Source of the DNA: Bacteroidota bacterium
GTDB taxonomy: Bacteria; Bacteroidota; Bacteroidia; Chitinophagales; Chitinophagaceae
DNA: 35,044 bases
Direction: 5' to 3'
Assembly: GCA_013289065.1 (NCBI GenBank)
Contig: JABDAP010000020.1
Location: 1 to 35,044 of the forward strand
Below the pieces are notes generated by a model. It was not told where the DNA came from, did no database searches, and saw only the letters and a program-made list of their open reading frames with translations. Below are positions 9,167-18,691 of this stretch, one piece after another. The position numbers and the translations under genes were made by a program. Numbering within the stretch: position 1 is the first letter of the stretch; the number at the start of each line of letters is the position of its first letter.

Positions 9167-9267
9167 AAATGGCACTCGAATGACACGGATCATGCGGATG
9201 TGTGCTGATTTTATTAATTATTCGATCGGCGAATATCTGCCTGATACGTGTCATCCGCGTGCCATTT
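9167..9267. repeat. long imperfect inverted repeat (~45-bp arms) with CACGGAT/GCGGAT words
   Basis: AAATGGCACTCGAATGACACGGATCATGCGGATGT versus reverse complement of right arm AAATGGCACGCGGATGACACGTATCAGGCAGATAT. Confidence 0.8.
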
Positions 9268-9435
9268 TTCAATACAAAAGGCCTTATCGATAGCACAACA
9301 CATTCGTTGAATATATTTGTAATGCCCGAAATAATTGCCATTCCCTTCATCTCTATAAAACGTTTGGATTTCAAAATAAATAGCAGCATCTTGTACTAAA
9401 TTATTCAGCCAACGACTAACCAATAAATACTTTGC

Positions 9436-10209
9436 ATGAACCCGATCATCAGTCTGAACAATGTTTATAAAAGTTATGGTGTAAAACAGGTATTGAAAGG
9501 GATCAATCTTTCCATTTATCCCGGCCAGGTGATCGGTTATATCGGGCCGAACGGTGCCGGTAAAAGTACCACTGTAAAAATTCTTTGCGGATTGATCTCT
9601 GATTATGAAGGGGAAGTAGTGATCGATGGTATTAACCTGAAGGATGATCCCATCGCAGTAAAAGCAAAGATCGGATATGTGCCCGAGCTGGCTGAATTAT
9701 ATGATGTATTAACGCCTGCCGAGTTCCTCGGTTTTATGGCGGAGTTATATAATATGCCGAAAGAAATGGCTACGGACCGCATCACGAGAATACTGTCGGC
9801 ATTCGGTCTGGAAGCAAACATGCACCAGCGCATGGATACATTCAGTAAAGGCATGCGGCAAAAAGTGTTGATCACTTCGGGCATTCTGCATGATCCGGAT
9901 ATTATCATTCTTGATGAACCATTAAGCGGACTGGATGCAAACAGTGTGATCATAGTAAAGGATCTGATCAGCAAAATGGCCAAAGAAGGCAAGACCATTT
10001 TTTATTGCAGCCATATGATGGATGTGGTTGAAAAAGTAAGCGACCGCATCATACTCATCAATGAAGGAACCGTTATCGCCGACGGAAGTTTTGAAGAACT
10101 GCAGCAACAGCAAGGCAACCAGAGCCTGGAAAAAATATTTGCTCACATGACGGCCAAAGAATCATTATCAGATGCAGCTGATCAGTTGATGCATGCTTTT
10201 GGAAAATAA
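9436..10209 (+). CDS. ABC transporter ATP-binding protein
   Basis: Walker A GPNGAGKST, signature FSKGMRQKV, Walker B IIILDEPLSGLD. Confidence 0.95.
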   Translation: MNPIISLNNVYKSYGVKQVLKGINLSIYPGQVIGYIGPNGAGKSTTVKILCGLISDYEGEVVIDGINLKDDPIAVKAKIGYVPELAELYDVLTPAEFLGFMAELYNMPKEMATDRITRILSAFGLEANMHQRMDTFSKGMRQKVLITSGILHDPDIIILDEPLSGLDANSVIIVKDLISKMAKEGKTIFYCSHMMDVVEKVSDRIILINEGTVIADGSFEELQQQQGNQSLEKIFAHMTAKESLSDAADQLMHAFGK

Positions 10210-10223
10210 ACTCATTGCAACAC

Positions 10224-11936
10224 ATGAACATCTTTAATAGATTTTTTCTCTGGTTATTGTTAGGTCCATCTTTCCTGTACAGAAAAATGGGGGTGAATAT
10301 TCCGCACCTGAGAGCCATACTTACCGCCAAACTGATGATGGATGACAGGCGCGTAAGCGGCATACAGCAATCGCGAAGAAAAAAACAAAAGCCGCCGAAA
10401 TTTGCAACGGTCAGTACCATGTTCTTTACCGCTCTCATGGGTTGCGTGTTCCTGTATTCATTTGCAGTGGGCCACGATTATCTTACAGAACTGACCATCT
10501 ATTTTTCTTTCTACGTTTTTATACTTGCCTCCACACTGATCTCAGATTTTACTTCGGTGCTGATCGATGTTCGTGATAATATGATCATCCTTCCCAAACC
10601 CATCAGCGATAAAACATTTGTACTAGCGCGGTTATTACATATTGTGATACATGTATCAAAGCTCATACTGCCCATGGCTTTGCCGGCAAGCATCTATCTG
10701 TGTGTAAAGGAAGGTTTGGCAGGATTGTTCCCTTTTATTTTTTTAATTATTGCCGCTACACTGTTCACTATTTTCCTGATCAATGCTTTGTACATTTTTA
10801 TTTTAAAGATCACTACGCCTGAAAAATTTAAAAACATCATCAGTTATTTCCAGATATTCTTTGCCATATTTTTCTATGCGGGTTACCAGCTCGTTCCCAG
10901 GTTGGTCAGCAAAACGGTGCTTTCCCATTACAGCATCACTTCTTTCAAATGGGCATGGATCACGCCACCGTATTGGTTTGCGGCGGGATGGCAATATTTA
11001 CGGGTATTCAATTTAGCATCACCGCTTTTTATTTATTTTATATTGAGTGTTGCCGTACCGCTTCTCAGTGTATGGCTAGTGATCAAATATTTTGCACCAT
11101 CATTCAACAGGAAATTATCCATGATAGGCGGAAGTGAAATCGGAAGCGCGCCTGTAAAAACCGGGAGTAAAGGCTTACTTTCTACCACCTCGGCTTTTAT
11201 TTCTTCTATCGCAAAATGGTTCACCGAAAAAGGTGCAGAACGTATGTCGTTCCTGAACACCTGGAAATTAATGAGCCGCAGCAGGGATTTTAAAATGAAA
11301 GTATATCCATCCATCGGTTATATACTTGTATATGTGGTGATCATCTTTATGAACAATAAAATGTCAATGGCATCGATCATGGATCAGACGGGCGCAGGCA
11401 GGTTTGTTTTTCTTGGTGTGATCTATTTCAGCAGTTTTGTTCTGGTGATGGCAGTACAGCAATTGATGTTCTCAGAAAAATATAAAGCCGCCTGGATCTA
11501 TTATATCACACCCATTCAATTACCCGGAAAATTATTCAGCGGTGCATTAAAAGCAGCGATCGTAAAATTTTACCTGCCACTTGTTATGCTTACTTCTATT
11601 GTTGCAGTTGCGGTGGTTGGGCCGAAGATCATACCCAATTTATTACTCGGTATTTTTAACCAGTTCCTCATCACAACATTGCGGGCATATATTTCTATGC
11701 GTGCATTGCCTTTTTCAGTACAACAGGCTACGAGTGTAAAGGGCGGAGGTTTTATCAGGGGGTTGTTTTCGATGCTGATAACGATCATCCTCGCCATTTT
11801 GCATTTTATGATCTATGGCTATTTAACTGTTATCATTATTTTTTGTGTATTGTCTGCTATCGCATCCTGGTTGATGATGGACTCATTGAAAAACAAAACC
11901 TGGGCAACCGTAATGATGCGGGAGTATGAAGATTAG
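10224..11936 (+). CDS. ABC transporter permease-like membrane protein
   Basis: Starts 14 bp after the ATPase stop, multiple TM segments. ATG at 10224 preferred over the track's TTG at 10215. Confidence 0.75.
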   Translation: MNIFNRFFLWLLLGPSFLYRKMGVNIPHLRAILTAKLMMDDRRVSGIQQSRRKKQKPPKFATVSTMFFTALMGCVFLYSFAVGHDYLTELTIYFSFYVFILASTLISDFTSVLIDVRDNMIILPKPISDKTFVLARLLHIVIHVSKLILPMALPASIYLCVKEGLAGLFPFIFLIIAATLFTIFLINALYIFILKITTPEKFKNIISYFQIFFAIFFYAGYQLVPRLVSKTVLSHYSITSFKWAWITPPYWFAAGWQYLRVFNLASPLFIYFILSVAVPLLSVWLVIKYFAPSFNRKLSMIGGSEIGSAPVKTGSKGLLSTTSAFISSIAKWFTEKGAERMSFLNTWKLMSRSRDFKMKVYPSIGYILVYVVIIFMNNKMSMASIMDQTGAGRFVFLGVIYFSSFVLVMAVQQLMFSEKYKAAWIYYITPIQLPGKLFSGALKAAIVKFYLPLVMLTSIVAVAVVGPKIIPNLLLGIFNQFLITTLRAYISMRALPFSVQQATSVKGGGFIRGLFSMLITIILAILHFMIYGYLTVIIIFCVLSAIASWLMMDSLKNKTWATVMMREYED

Positions 11937-11960
11937 AGGCATTATTTGATTATCTTTTTT

Positions 11961-12019
11961 GCCCCTGCCCCTGAAGGGGTTCTACAGATACTTCTGCTCC
12001 CCTTCAGGGGTTGGGGGTA
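11961..12019. terminator. GC-rich hairpin P3 (CCCCTGAAGGGG family), candidate bidirectional terminator
   Basis: GCCCCTGCCCCTGAAGGGG ... CCCCTTCAGGGGTTGGGGG between convergent genes. Confidence 0.7.
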
Positions 12020-12050
12020 AAGAAGAAAATTAAAATAAATTTGAAATCAA

Positions 12051-12830
12051 CTACCCCACTTTCGAAGTAACCATATCATCCACCTCATTGTTCTTTACTT
12101 TTTTGCGGTAGTTCTTGAAGAGGCTTTGCCATTGAATGCTGAGTACACCCAGTACGCCTTCTTTAATGATGCCCTTGCTCATTTTACTAACGCCGATCTT
12201 ACGGTCAACAAAAGTGATGGGCACTTCTTTGATCGTGAATCCTAATTTCCATGCGGCGAATTTCATTTCTATCTGGAATGCATAACCCACGAACTGGATC
12301 ATATCAAAATTGATCGCTTCGAGTACATTTCGTTTATAACAAACGAATCCCGCCGTTGGATCATTAACGGGCATCCAGGTAATTATTTTTGTGTAAAGCG
12401 CGCCGCCCTTTGAATAGAGTTGCCTGTCGAGCGGCCAGTTCTCCGTTTTTCCTCCCGGTACATAACGGCTGCCGATAGCAAGGTCTGCCCCCTCGTTCTT
12501 GCAGGCATGGTATAATCTTTCGAGATCTTTTGGATTATGCGAAAAATCCGCGTCCATTTCAAATACATACTGGTACCCTTTTTCAATACTCCATTTAAAA
12601 CCATGTATGTACGCAGTGCCCAAACCTAATTTTCCTTTTCGCTCTTCTAAAAATAACTGGCCGGGATACACACTCATCAGGTCACGCACAATATCTGCAG
12701 TGCCATCGGGAGAACTGTCATCTATCACCAATACATGATAATCCTGTTTAAGTGCAAAGACAGCTGTAATGATTGCAGAAATATTTTCCTTCTCATTATA
12801 AGTGGGTATGATAACAATTTTTTCCAACAA
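12051..12830 (-). CDS. polyprenol monophosphomannose synthase-like family 2 glycosyltransferase
   Basis: IIPTYNEKENI, VIDDSSPDGTADIV, EMDADFSHNPKDL, AIGSRYVPGG are characteristic DPM1-like motifs. Confidence 0.92.
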   Translation of the reverse strand: MLEKIVIIPTYNEKENISAIITAVFALKQDYHVLVIDDSSPDGTADIVRDLMSVYPGQLFLEERKGKLGLGTAYIHGFKWSIEKGYQYVFEMDADFSHNPKDLERLYHACKNEGADLAIGSRYVPGGKTENWPLDRQLYSKGGALYTKIITWMPVNDPTAGFVCYKRNVLEAINFDMIQFVGYAFQIEMKFAAWKLGFTIKEVPITFVDRKIGVSKMSKGIIKEGVLGVLSIQWQSLFKNYRKKVKNNEVDDMVTSKVG

Positions 12831-12916
12831 AAAAGGGGTATGCTTTAAGAAACTAAGTTACAACTTTGAGGGTTTCAAATATTAAATTCTGTCATAAGAA
12901 AGACACAAATATTATA

Positions 12917-13687
12917 TCAGGCTTTCTTCACAAGTGTACGGTTAAGGATCTCAGTAAGTTTTTGCTTGGTATTCATAGCAAAATCGCCTTTCATCATCCA
13001 ATCATAATATTGGGGTTCTTCTTTGAGCACTTGTATAACGGGTTTTCCTTTGTGTTTGCCGAAATTGAATATTTCAATGCCTTTGTCTTTAATAAAACGT
13101 CGGGCAAAATCAACAATATCATCTTCACCGGTAAACTTTACAATGCTTTCGATCGTGTTGCCAATCTGGGGATAACGTTCTACCTGCGCTTCAAGTACTT
13201 CCCATGTTGCGGTTGCATCGATCTCGGCGCTGTGCGCGCCATCCAATGTTTTCTGGCAATAAAATTTATAGGCAGCGCTTAATGTGCGCTGTTCCATCAG
13301 GTGAAATACTTTTTGTACATCCACCAGCTTTCTTCCCTCAATACTGAATTCAATTCCGATGCGCAAAAATTCTTCTATCAGCATCGGCAGGTCAAAACGG
13401 TTGCTGTTATAACCGCCTATATCGCAGCTTTCCATAAACTGTTTCAGTTCATTGGCCGCCTGTTTAAAAGTAGGTGCCTCTTTTACCATTTCGTCGGTAA
13501 TACCATGTATCTCACTGGATCCTGCAGGAATGGGTATTTGCGGGTTGATCAGTTTTCTTTTCACCTGTCTCGCTCCGTCAGGTAATATTTTCACGATCGC
13601 TATTTCTACGATCCGGTCTATACTGATATTGATACCGGTTGTTTCAAGGTCAATAAAAGCGATCGGGCGGGTTAGTTGCAAATTCAT
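12917..13687 (-). CDS. DnaQ-like 3'-5' exonuclease
   Basis: ExoI motif FIDLETTGI, ...EIHGITDEMV..., HSAEIDATATWEVLEAQ. Confidence 0.88.
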   Translation of the reverse strand: MNLQLTRPIAFIDLETTGINISIDRIVEIAIVKILPDGARQVKRKLINPQIPIPAGSSEIHGITDEMVKEAPTFKQAANELKQFMESCDIGGYNSNRFDLPMLIEEFLRIGIEFSIEGRKLVDVQKVFHLMEQRTLSAAYKFYCQKTLDGAHSAEIDATATWEVLEAQVERYPQIGNTIESIVKFTGEDDIVDFARRFIKDKGIEIFNFGKHKGKPVIQVLKEEPQYYDWMMKGDFAMNTKQKLTEILNRTLVKKA

Positions 13688-13705
13688 TAGCGCAGATATC
13701 TTTTC

Positions 13706-15064
13706 TTATTCGGTTATTTGTTTGGCGAAAGTAAGCATATCTAAGCCATCATAGTTGCCACTGCTCATTAAAACCACATTTGATTGCGTGTACTGCTGCA
13801 ACTGCAGCCATTCCCACAACACATTCCTGTCATTCATTACCAAAAGCCCTTCTTTGCCAAAACCTTCATATACTTTTTCGGCGGGCAGCCCGGGCATGCG
13901 TTTCAGTTCCAGTGCATGCCTGGAATAAAATACAACCGCTGTATCCGCTTTATCCATTGCACCCCGGTATTCAAGCATGAACTGTTCATTCAGGCTGCTG
14001 TAAGTATGTAATTCAAGAATGCCGATCAGTTTTCTGTCGGGATATTGTTGTTTCACCGCTTCAATAGTTGCTTTTACTTTACTCGGTGCATGCGCAAAAT
14101 CGCGGTAAACATTCGTGGTCTTATTTGAAGCCAGTAATTCAAGCCTTTTTGCAGCGCCGGTAAAAGATCCGATCGCAGCAATAAAATCCTGCGTGTGAAT
14201 ACCAAGTTCTTTGCACGCATAAAATGCAGCAAATAAATTCATGAGGTTGTGATTACCAAACACGCGCAACGGGCCGCTTACACCTTCGATCGTAACAGTT
14301 GTCCTGCCATCGCGGATCGTATGTTCGGGAACGCCATAGGATTGATAACGGATATCCGCTCTTTTGTTTTCATCCACCAGTTTTTTCAATACCGGATCGG
14401 AAGCGTTATAGATCAGCAACCCATCCTTTTCAATTTTATTGATGAAGATGACAAACTGCTCAAGATAAAAATCAAAAGTTGGAAACACATTGATATGATC
14501 CCATGCGATCCCCGTCAATATCGCCACATGCGGAAAAAGAAAATGGAACTTTGGTTTTTTTTCGATCGCACTTGCCGGGTATTCATCCCCTTCACAAATG
14601 ATCACCGGTGCATCCGTGATATTTACTGATTGATCAAAACCCTCCAGCCGCGCACCCACGAGATAATCGAAATCCAATCCCAGCTGTTTCATTACATGCA
14701 TGATCATGCTGGTGGTGGTTGTTTTTCCATGGCTTCCGCCAACCACTACCCTTTTCTTTTGAATGCTTTCATGATAGATGTATTCAGGAAACGAATAGAT
14801 CTTCAGCCCAAGTTCCTGTGCTTTCAATATCTCTGGATTATCGCTTTTGGCGTGCATGCCAAGTATAACAGCATCTATATCGGCTGTGATCAGGCCGGGC
14901 TGCCAGCCGATACGGTCAGGCAACAACCCTTCCAGGCTTAGATTGGTTTTGGCGGGTTCGAATATTTCGTCATCTGTGCCTGTAACCTGATAGCCTTTTC
15001 TATGTAAAGCAATGGCCAATTGGTGCATTACACTGCCTCCAATTGAAATAAAATGCACCCGCAT
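13706..15064 (-). CDS. mpl: Mur ligase, UDP-MurNAc:tripeptide ligase (Mpl)-like
   Basis: IGGSVMHQLAIALHRKGYQVTGTDDEIFEPAKTNL, GGSHGKTTTTSMI, DFAHAPSKVKATI are Mpl-like rather than MurC-like. Confidence 0.85.
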   Translation of the reverse strand: MRVHFISIGGSVMHQLAIALHRKGYQVTGTDDEIFEPAKTNLSLEGLLPDRIGWQPGLITADIDAVILGMHAKSDNPEILKAQELGLKIYSFPEYIYHESIQKKRVVVGGSHGKTTTTSMIMHVMKQLGLDFDYLVGARLEGFDQSVNITDAPVIICEGDEYPASAIEKKPKFHFLFPHVAILTGIAWDHINVFPTFDFYLEQFVIFINKIEKDGLLIYNASDPVLKKLVDENKRADIRYQSYGVPEHTIRDGRTTVTIEGVSGPLRVFGNHNLMNLFAAFYACKELGIHTQDFIAAIGSFTGAAKRLELLASNKTTNVYRDFAHAPSKVKATIEAVKQQYPDRKLIGILELHTYSSLNEQFMLEYRGAMDKADTAVVFYSRHALELKRMPGLPAEKVYEGFGKEGLLVMNDRNVLWEWLQLQQYTQSNVVLMSSGNYDGLDMLTFAKQITE

Positions 15065-15140
15065 ACGTTATTATTTAGGTAAGAATCAACAAATTAACAA
15101 AATGTGTCAGCCAACAAGGCAACGTTTTCAACTGAAAGTT

Positions 15141-15148
15141 TATCTTTG
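15141..15148 (+). promoter_or_regulatory. candidate Bacteroidota -7 box TATCTTTG for the small lipoprotein gene
   Basis: Matches TAnnTTTG 43 bp upstream of the ATG. No clean TTTG -33 element at the expected distance. Confidence 0.35.
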
Positions 15149-15191
15149 TTGTGTTGCAAAATACAGCCTATCCTTTATTTAAATACCAAGC

Positions 15192-15308
15192 ATGAAAAAG
15201 ATTGTCCTATTGTTTCTCACTATTTTAGTAGCCGCGGCGCTGTTAACTTCCTGCGCACCGTCGAGAAGAGGCTGCCCTACTACTAACCCGAAATACTTCA
15301 GGCAGTAA
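15192..15308 (+). CDS. 38-aa small lipoprotein
   Basis: Manually translated: MKKIVLLFLTILVAAALLTSCAPSRRGCPTTNPKYFRQ*. Clear lipobox LTSC. Too short for the ORF track. Confidence 0.75.
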   Translation: MKKIVLLFLTILVAAALLTSCAPSRRGCPTTNPKYFRQ

Positions 15309-15356
15309 TTTTTTAAACAAGCATTCTTACCGTTTGTTTATACAGAAAAGATTTTG

Positions 15357-15692
15357 ATGAACTGGATCCCCCTCACTACTGAAGACCAACTTTTACAGAT
15401 AAAGGAAAGATCGGCCACTGTTCCGCAGGTGATCTTTAAACATAGTACGCGCTGCGGTACCAGCAGTATGGTATTAAGCAGGCTTGAAAGATCTGATGTA
15501 CCTGCTTTGGTTGATTTTTATTTTCTTGACCTGATCCGATACCGCAACATCTCAAATAAAATAGCGGAAGTATTTAATGTTTACCACGAATCGCCACAGA
15601 TCCTGTTGATCAAAAACGGCGAATGTGTGTATGATGAAAGCCATATGGGCATTCAAATGGATGAATTGGTTGAGCAGGCTGCTGCCAAATGA
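15357..15692 (+). CDS. ytxJ: YtxJ-type monothiol bacilliredoxin-like protein
   Basis: MNWIPLTTEDQLLQIKERSATVPQVIFKHSTRCGTSSMVLSRLER is YtxJ/DUF2847-like. ATG at 15357 chosen over TTG at 15354. Confidence 0.85.
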   Translation: MNWIPLTTEDQLLQIKERSATVPQVIFKHSTRCGTSSMVLSRLERSDVPALVDFYFLDLIRYRNISNKIAEVFNVYHESPQILLIKNGECVYDESHMGIQMDELVEQAAAK

Positions 15693-15780
15693 TCTATAAC
15701 CAACCGTTTGTAGAAAATACTTTTATTCATATACTAACTCATTGTTTATTCAGCATCTTTGCCGCTCAATAAACCAAGAC

Positions 15781-16575
15781 ATGGAAATAGCGGGTTACCT
15801 GGCTGCTTTGCTGATCGGTATTTCTCTGGGCCTGATCGGCGGCGGCGGTTCTATCTTAACCATTCCCGTTCTTGTTTATTTATTTCATATCCCGCCAACA
15901 GTGGCAACAGGTTATTCTTTATTTATTGTTGGGTGCAGCAGCCTTGCAGGTGCGTATAAAAATTACCGCCGCGACAATATCAATTTCAAAGCGGCTTTTT
16001 CTTTTGGTATTGCTTCCATTATTACGGTTGTATTGATCCGCAAATTTTTAATACCGGTCATACCCGATCATTTGTTCATGATCGGCAACATTATTGTTAC
16101 AAAATCATTGGCCACCATGTTGCTGTTTGCCATCGTGATGATCATTGCATCACAAAGCATGATCAAGAAACAGGTGGTGGAAAAAAGCGGCGATAGCGAT
16201 AACCCGATCGTCCTCACCAAAGCATTGTTCCGTGGTGTACAGGTTGGCATATTAACGGGGCTGCTGGGCGCCGGCGGTGGTTTTATTATCATACCGGTAT
16301 TGATCTTTTCTTTTAACCTGAGTATGAAGCAGGCCATCGGTACTTCGCTTCTTATTATAGCGATGAATTCTTTATTTGGTTTTGCGGGCGATCTTTTTCA
16401 TCATCAATTCGATTGGTCGCTACTTCTTCCTATTACCGCTATTGCGGTTACGGGGGTTTTTATCGGCAGAAAAATGGGGGAAACCATTCCCGGTGAAAAA
16501 TTGAAAAAAGGGTTTGGGTGGTTTGTATTGGTGATGGGAGTGTATATTATTATTCATGAGTTGTTTATAAAATAA
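15781..16575 (+). CDS. TauE/SafE family sulfite/anion exporter
   Basis: GISLGLIGGGGSILTIPVLVYLFHIPPTVATGYSLFIVG and GLLGAGGGFIIIPVLI repeats. Start placed at ATG 15781. Confidence 0.92.
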   Translation: MEIAGYLAALLIGISLGLIGGGGSILTIPVLVYLFHIPPTVATGYSLFIVGCSSLAGAYKNYRRDNINFKAAFSFGIASIITVVLIRKFLIPVIPDHLFMIGNIIVTKSLATMLLFAIVMIIASQSMIKKQVVEKSGDSDNPIVLTKALFRGVQVGILTGLLGAGGGFIIIPVLIFSFNLSMKQAIGTSLLIIAMNSLFGFAGDLFHHQFDWSLLLPITAIAVTGVFIGRKMGETIPGEKLKKGFGWFVLVMGVYIIIHELFIK

Positions 16576-16654
16576 GTTTACTAATTCACCGCCGAGGCAG
16601 GGAGAAAGTAAATATCTTCCCGGGATTTTTTATCTTTCGCTGCAATCATCTTTC

Positions 16655-17626
16655 ATGTATTTTAAAACTAACTGGTTCCCGGTATTATTGAGTGCGGTGA
16701 TTGTATTGGCCATCGCCGATGCAGTTTGGGATCATTATGATGCATCAGGAACATCTACCACATCTGCTGCTGATTGCTGGACAGGCGCCGGCCCCAACCA
16801 GATACCGGTTGATGCAAATGGCGCGATGATCCGTTACGGAAGGGATCTTATCGCAAATACTTCCTTCTATCTTGGGCCGAAAGGAACGGTGATGCATATC
16901 AGTAATGGCATGAATTGCCAGAACTGCCATCTCGAAGCGGGCACCAAACCCTGGGGAAATAATTATGGCGCAGTTGCATCAACCTATCCAAAATTCAGGG
17001 AAAGATCCGGGCGTAAAGAAAGTATTGAAAAAAGAGTGAATGATTGCATTGAAAGAAGCCTCAACGGCCGCGCGATAGACAGCAGCAGTAAAGAAATGCG
17101 CGCAATTGCTGCTTATATCAAATGGCTCGGAAAAGAAGTTCCTATGGGAAGCAAACCAAAGGGTTCGGGCATTATGGAACTAACTTATTTATCAAGAGCC
17201 GCCGATCCTGCCAATGGAAAAACGGTGTATGTTGCTTATTGCGAAAGATGTCATGGAAAAAATGGCGAGGGACAAATAAATATTGATAACGCCGGTTATG
17301 CTTATCCGCCACTATGGGGAAACAACAGTTATAATTCCGGCGCTGGATTGTTTCGTTTATCAAGATTGGCGGGATATGTAAAGAACAATATGCCCAATCC
17401 GCTCAACTATCACAACCCCGAACTTACTGATGAAGAATCATGGGATGTGGCGGCTTATATCAACTCACAACCCAGGCCCACGCACGATCTCAGCAAAGAC
17501 TGGCCAAGGATCGCCGGCAAACCATTCGATCATCCTTTTGGCCCTTATGCAGATACGTTTAGCGAAATGCAGCATAAATACGGGCCGTTTGCGGAAATAG
17601 TGAAGGCAGGTAAAAAAAGTAAATAA
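16655..17626 (+). CDS. di-haem c-type cytochrome, thiosulfate dehydrogenase (TsdA)-like
   Basis: Two CXXCH motifs (CQNCH, CERCH); GRDLIANTSFYLGPKG...NGMNCQNCHLEAGTKPWGNNY...RVNDCIERSLNGR resembles TsdA. Confidence 0.8.
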   Translation: MYFKTNWFPVLLSAVIVLAIADAVWDHYDASGTSTTSAADCWTGAGPNQIPVDANGAMIRYGRDLIANTSFYLGPKGTVMHISNGMNCQNCHLEAGTKPWGNNYGAVASTYPKFRERSGRKESIEKRVNDCIERSLNGRAIDSSSKEMRAIAAYIKWLGKEVPMGSKPKGSGIMELTYLSRAADPANGKTVYVAYCERCHGKNGEGQINIDNAGYAYPPLWGNNSYNSGAGLFRLSRLAGYVKNNMPNPLNYHNPELTDEESWDVAAYINSQPRPTHDLSKDWPRIAGKPFDHPFGPYADTFSEMQHKYGPFAEIVKAGKKSK

Positions 17627-17660
17627 AGTAAATATTGTATGTAGTTCAAATGATAATCTA

Positions 17661-17698
17661 TAATTACTAATTATTAATTATTAACTACTAATTAATAG
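17661..17698. repeat. heptad-word repeat H2 (TAATTAT)
   Basis: TAATTAC TAATTAT TAATTAT TAACTAC TAATTAA TAG in strict 7-nt register. Confidence 0.9.
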
Positions 17699-18187
17699 CC
17701 GCATCATCCAATCAACCTGCACATCCTCTCCTAATAAAAATTCGTGTTCGCCAAATTTTTGAAAGCCGCATTTTGTATAGAACTGAATAGCGTTTGGATT
17801 GTGTTCCCATACGCAGAGCCAGATAAATTTTTTGTGTTTGTTTTTTGAATATGCGATCGCAGCATTCATCAATGCTTTACCGATCCCTTGCCCGATAAAA
17901 GAAGTAACGGCATATAATCGTGCTATTTCAATCGCATTTTCTTTCGTATCATCTTTCAAAAAAATATAGCCGGCCGGCTGATCATTTACATAAGCAAGTA
18001 AAAATGTATTTCCCGATTCTCCTACCTGTGCCATCAGTTGTTCTTTGCTGAACTGTTCTGCAAAGAATTTATCCATGTTTTCTTTTGTATTGTGATGCGC
18101 ATATGTATGATAAAATGTTTGATGGCTGATATCAGCGATCAATTCAGCGTCGGCAATTGCAGCGGTGCGGATATTTATCTGATCCAT
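17681..18187 (-). CDS. GNAT family N-acetyltransferase
   Basis: IARLYAVTSFIGQGIGKALMNAAIAYSK...WEHNPNAIQFYTKCGF. Confidence 0.9.
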   Translation of the reverse strand: MDQINIRTAAIADAELIADISHQTFYHTYAHHNTKENMDKFFAEQFSKEQLMAQVGESGNTFLLAYVNDQPAGYIFLKDDTKENAIEIARLYAVTSFIGQGIGKALMNAAIAYSKNKHKKFIWLCVWEHNPNAIQFYTKCGFQKFGEHEFLLGEDVQVDWMMRLLISS

Positions 18188-18217
18188 TGAAATAATTATT
18201 GTGTGATCAACCCTGTA

Positions 18218-18613
18218 TCAGAATTCTTTCGGAACCTGCTGAATACCGATTATAAAAATAATAACACAACCCGTCAGCACGCATGCATGGGCAAACAAAA
18301 AACCAACCGCGATCCAATGGATCACGGTAAAAAAAGAGAGAAAAATACCTTCTACGATAATAAAGTAGGCAAAATTACGGGTCTTATACAGTGTACAGAT
18401 AACGGCTACGATGCTGAATACACCCACTAGAAAAAATACGACCCAGCCCAATACTGCATAGTTAGAGAATACCGACACTTTGATCATTTCCTGGGGATAA
18501 GGAAAAAGCAACGAGTCGTCAGGCTGATGCGTTGCCATGCGAAGCCCACGGACGAGGCCGAAGATCGCAGATATGGATAATAAGAAAACGGAGATTTTCC
18601 GGGAACGTTGCAT
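18218..18613 (-). CDS. hypothetical membrane protein
   Basis: 131 aa with about four hydrophobic helices; no family recognised. Confidence 0.55.
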   Translation of the reverse strand: MQRSRKISVFLLSISAIFGLVRGLRMATHQPDDSLLFPYPQEMIKVSVFSNYAVLGWVVFFLVGVFSIVAVICTLYKTRNFAYFIIVEGIFLSFFTVIHWIAVGFLFAHACVLTGCVIIFIIGIQQVPKEF

Positions 18614-18691
18614 TTATCGGATAAAGCTATAAAAACTTTAGTAAGAAATCAGTGGAGCAAAATATTTTTAATGCGAAGGTGTTGGCTGATA

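Noticed and set aside
9165-9423. Short minus-strand ORFs in the EamA/ABC spacer
   Set aside because: They overlap each other and the 9167-9267 inverted repeat; no recognisable family. Could be a gene remnant, but not supportable.
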